A stretch of DNA of 6,895 nt, taken from Candidatus Atribacteria bacterium (GTDB lineage: Bacteria; Atribacterota; Atribacteria; Atribacterales; Atribacteraceae). Below the pieces are notes generated by a model. That model was not told where the DNA came from. It worked only from the letters and a program-made list of their open reading frames with translations, and made no database searches. The position numbers were made by a program, and so were the translations under genes. Location of the stretch: positions 1 through 6,895 of the forward strand of contig JAPLGF010000082.1 in the NCBI GenBank assembly GCA_026390275.1. The letters are read 5' to 3'. Below, in pieces: positions 5,988-6,895 of the stretch. Every line of letters begins with the position of its first letter. The first letter of the stretch is position 1.

Positions 5988-6895
5988 TTACTCGGAACGA
6001 ACGATGATCGAATAGGGTCCCGGTTGGATTTTAAAATTACGGGGATAAATGGAAACCGTATCATTGGCATTACCCACCACGTGATTATCGCTTACCGTAA
6101 GCGAGAAAGAGATCTCCTGATTCTCCAGCAGCGGGAAGGTATATGAAACACTTTGGGGGGAGGCATGATTTTTATAAAAAGTCATCTGGGCACCTCCCAT
6201 ATCACCCCAATCCTCATCATATACTTTCAAAATGTAATCGAGCGCGATCTCACCATTATCCGCGTTGTACCAGGGTTTTTGAACCATGACGGTAATCCGC
6301 CAGTTATCACCGCTTCCTTCTTCCCGGGTAACTCGGTAAAAACGGGTTTGCTTGAGGCCCACCCTATCGGAGACGAAGGTATTCATGGGAACCTCCACTG
6401 CTCCCTCCAGACGTGAACCACCGGTGATGATTTCTTCTGGCAGAAATGGTTCCACCTGGGTATCCACTTCCCCGGTGATCTCTCCCTTGAGTGACACTTT
6501 GAGGGTATAAGGGGAGGGTTCTACGACTGCGTCCTCAGGGTAAAGTTTAACCGGATTATTATCTTGATCATGATTGATCGATGCCGAAAGAACGATATAG
6601 ATCCAACCGTTTTTTTCCGGTTCATAGGTGACCTTGAGGGTGGTCGGTTCTTCAGGATTCCCCATGACTTTTTCTTCTGTAATCACGGCCTCTTCCATGG
6701 AACTGCGGAAAAGTTGAAGGGTGAACGTCTGATTGATGACGGAATTCATCGCCTGGTAGGGTGTTTTATTCACCAGGGTGGTGACTGTCACCTTCTGCCC
6801 GGCCAGGACCTTGACCCGATAGAAATGGATTTCGTGCATTCCGATGGCGGCACGATAGACACCGGGATCGATCTCCGGGGCCTGGGATATCCATT
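5988..6895 (-). CDS. C-terminal part of a protein with two tandem beta-sandwich-like domains (5' end outside window)
   Basis: The minus-strand frame stays open to the right edge and gives 301 visible residues. The Met at 6837-6839 is internal: the preceding residues (PGVYRAAIG) continue the same domain and no Shine-Dalgarno site stands before it. Two similar modules follow one another. The first has PGVYRAAIGMHEIHFYRVKV (visible residues 10-29) and ends YPEDAVVEPSPYTLKV. The second has RFYRV near 184-188 and ends YPRNFKIQPGPYSIIV. The motif pairs are spaced 94 and 98 residues apart, supporting a duplicated ~160-residue unit. The style resembles pre-peptidase C-terminal and similar all-beta domains of secreted or surface proteins, so an extracytoplasmic location is likely. 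No catalytic residues are visible; the function depends on the unseen N-terminus. A strong terminator follows the stop, so it ends its transcription unit. Confidence 0.8.
   Translation of the reverse strand, partial: WISQAPEIDPGVYRAAIGMHEIHFYRVKVLAGQKVTVTTLVNKTPYQAMNSVINQTFTLQLFRSSMEEAVITEEKVMGNPEEPTTLKVTYEPEKNGWIYIVLSASINHDQDNNPVKLYPEDAVVEPSPYTLKVSLKGEITGEVDTQVEPFLPEEIITGGSRLEGAVEVPMNTFVSDRVGLKQTRFYRVTREEGSGDNWRITVMVQKPWYNADNGEIALDYILKVYDEDWGDMGGAQMTFYKNHASPQSVSYTFPLLENQEISFSLTVSDNHVVGNANDTVSIYPRNFKIQPGPYSIIVRSE

Noticed and set aside
5988..6839. A complete gene starting at the ATG at 6837-6839
   Set aside because: The frame is open to the window edge, the residues before this Met continue the domain, and there is no Shine-Dalgarno site; the gene is partial.

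Overview
The window looks like chromosomal DNA from a diderm, probably anaerobic or thermophilic bacterium of moderate GC content. Reasons are strong purine-rich Shine-Dalgarno sites, a sugar-type ABC importer whose binding protein has a signal-peptidase-I type leader rather than a lipobox (so probably free in a periplasm), an exported C69 dipeptidase and IS630-type transposase debris. The phylum cannot be fixed from the sequence. Groups such as Atribacterota, Thermotogota or Synergistota would fit, but this is inference.

Layout, left to right: (1) 1-261, plus strand: the 3' end of an IS630-family transposase that appears to carry an internal in-frame deletion. (2) 309-3418, minus strand: an ABC importer operon read right to left as binding protein, MalF-type permease, MalG-type permease, with a strong stem-loop between the first two genes. 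No ATPase gene is present. (3) 3419-3640: the leader of that operon, with candidate promoters, a 22-codon open frame with a good Shine-Dalgarno site, and a 9-bp hairpin that would hide a second one. (4) 3640-4114: a decayed intergenic stretch holding the last ~70 codons of a broken InlB/Flg_new_2-type repeat protein (minus strand), bracketed by two diverged copies of a ~30-bp hairpin repeat. (5) 4115-5860, minus strand: a complete secreted C69-family dipeptidase. (6) 5947-5982: a textbook intrinsic terminator. (7) 5988-6895, minus strand: the C-terminal part of a larger protein with two tandem beta-sandwich-like domains; its N-terminus lies beyond the right edge.

Functionally the genes fit a peptide- and sugar-scavenging lifestyle: the importer probably takes up an oligosaccharide or related solute, powered by an ATPase encoded elsewhere, and the dipeptidase probably cleaves dipeptides outside the cytoplasm. 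Nothing links the dipeptidase or the beta-sandwich protein to the transporter except neighbourhood. I see no tRNA, rRNA, CRISPR array or defence system. The least ordinary parts are the 3.4-4.1 kb intergenic region and the deleted transposase; I do not see convincing evidence of a wholly new system.
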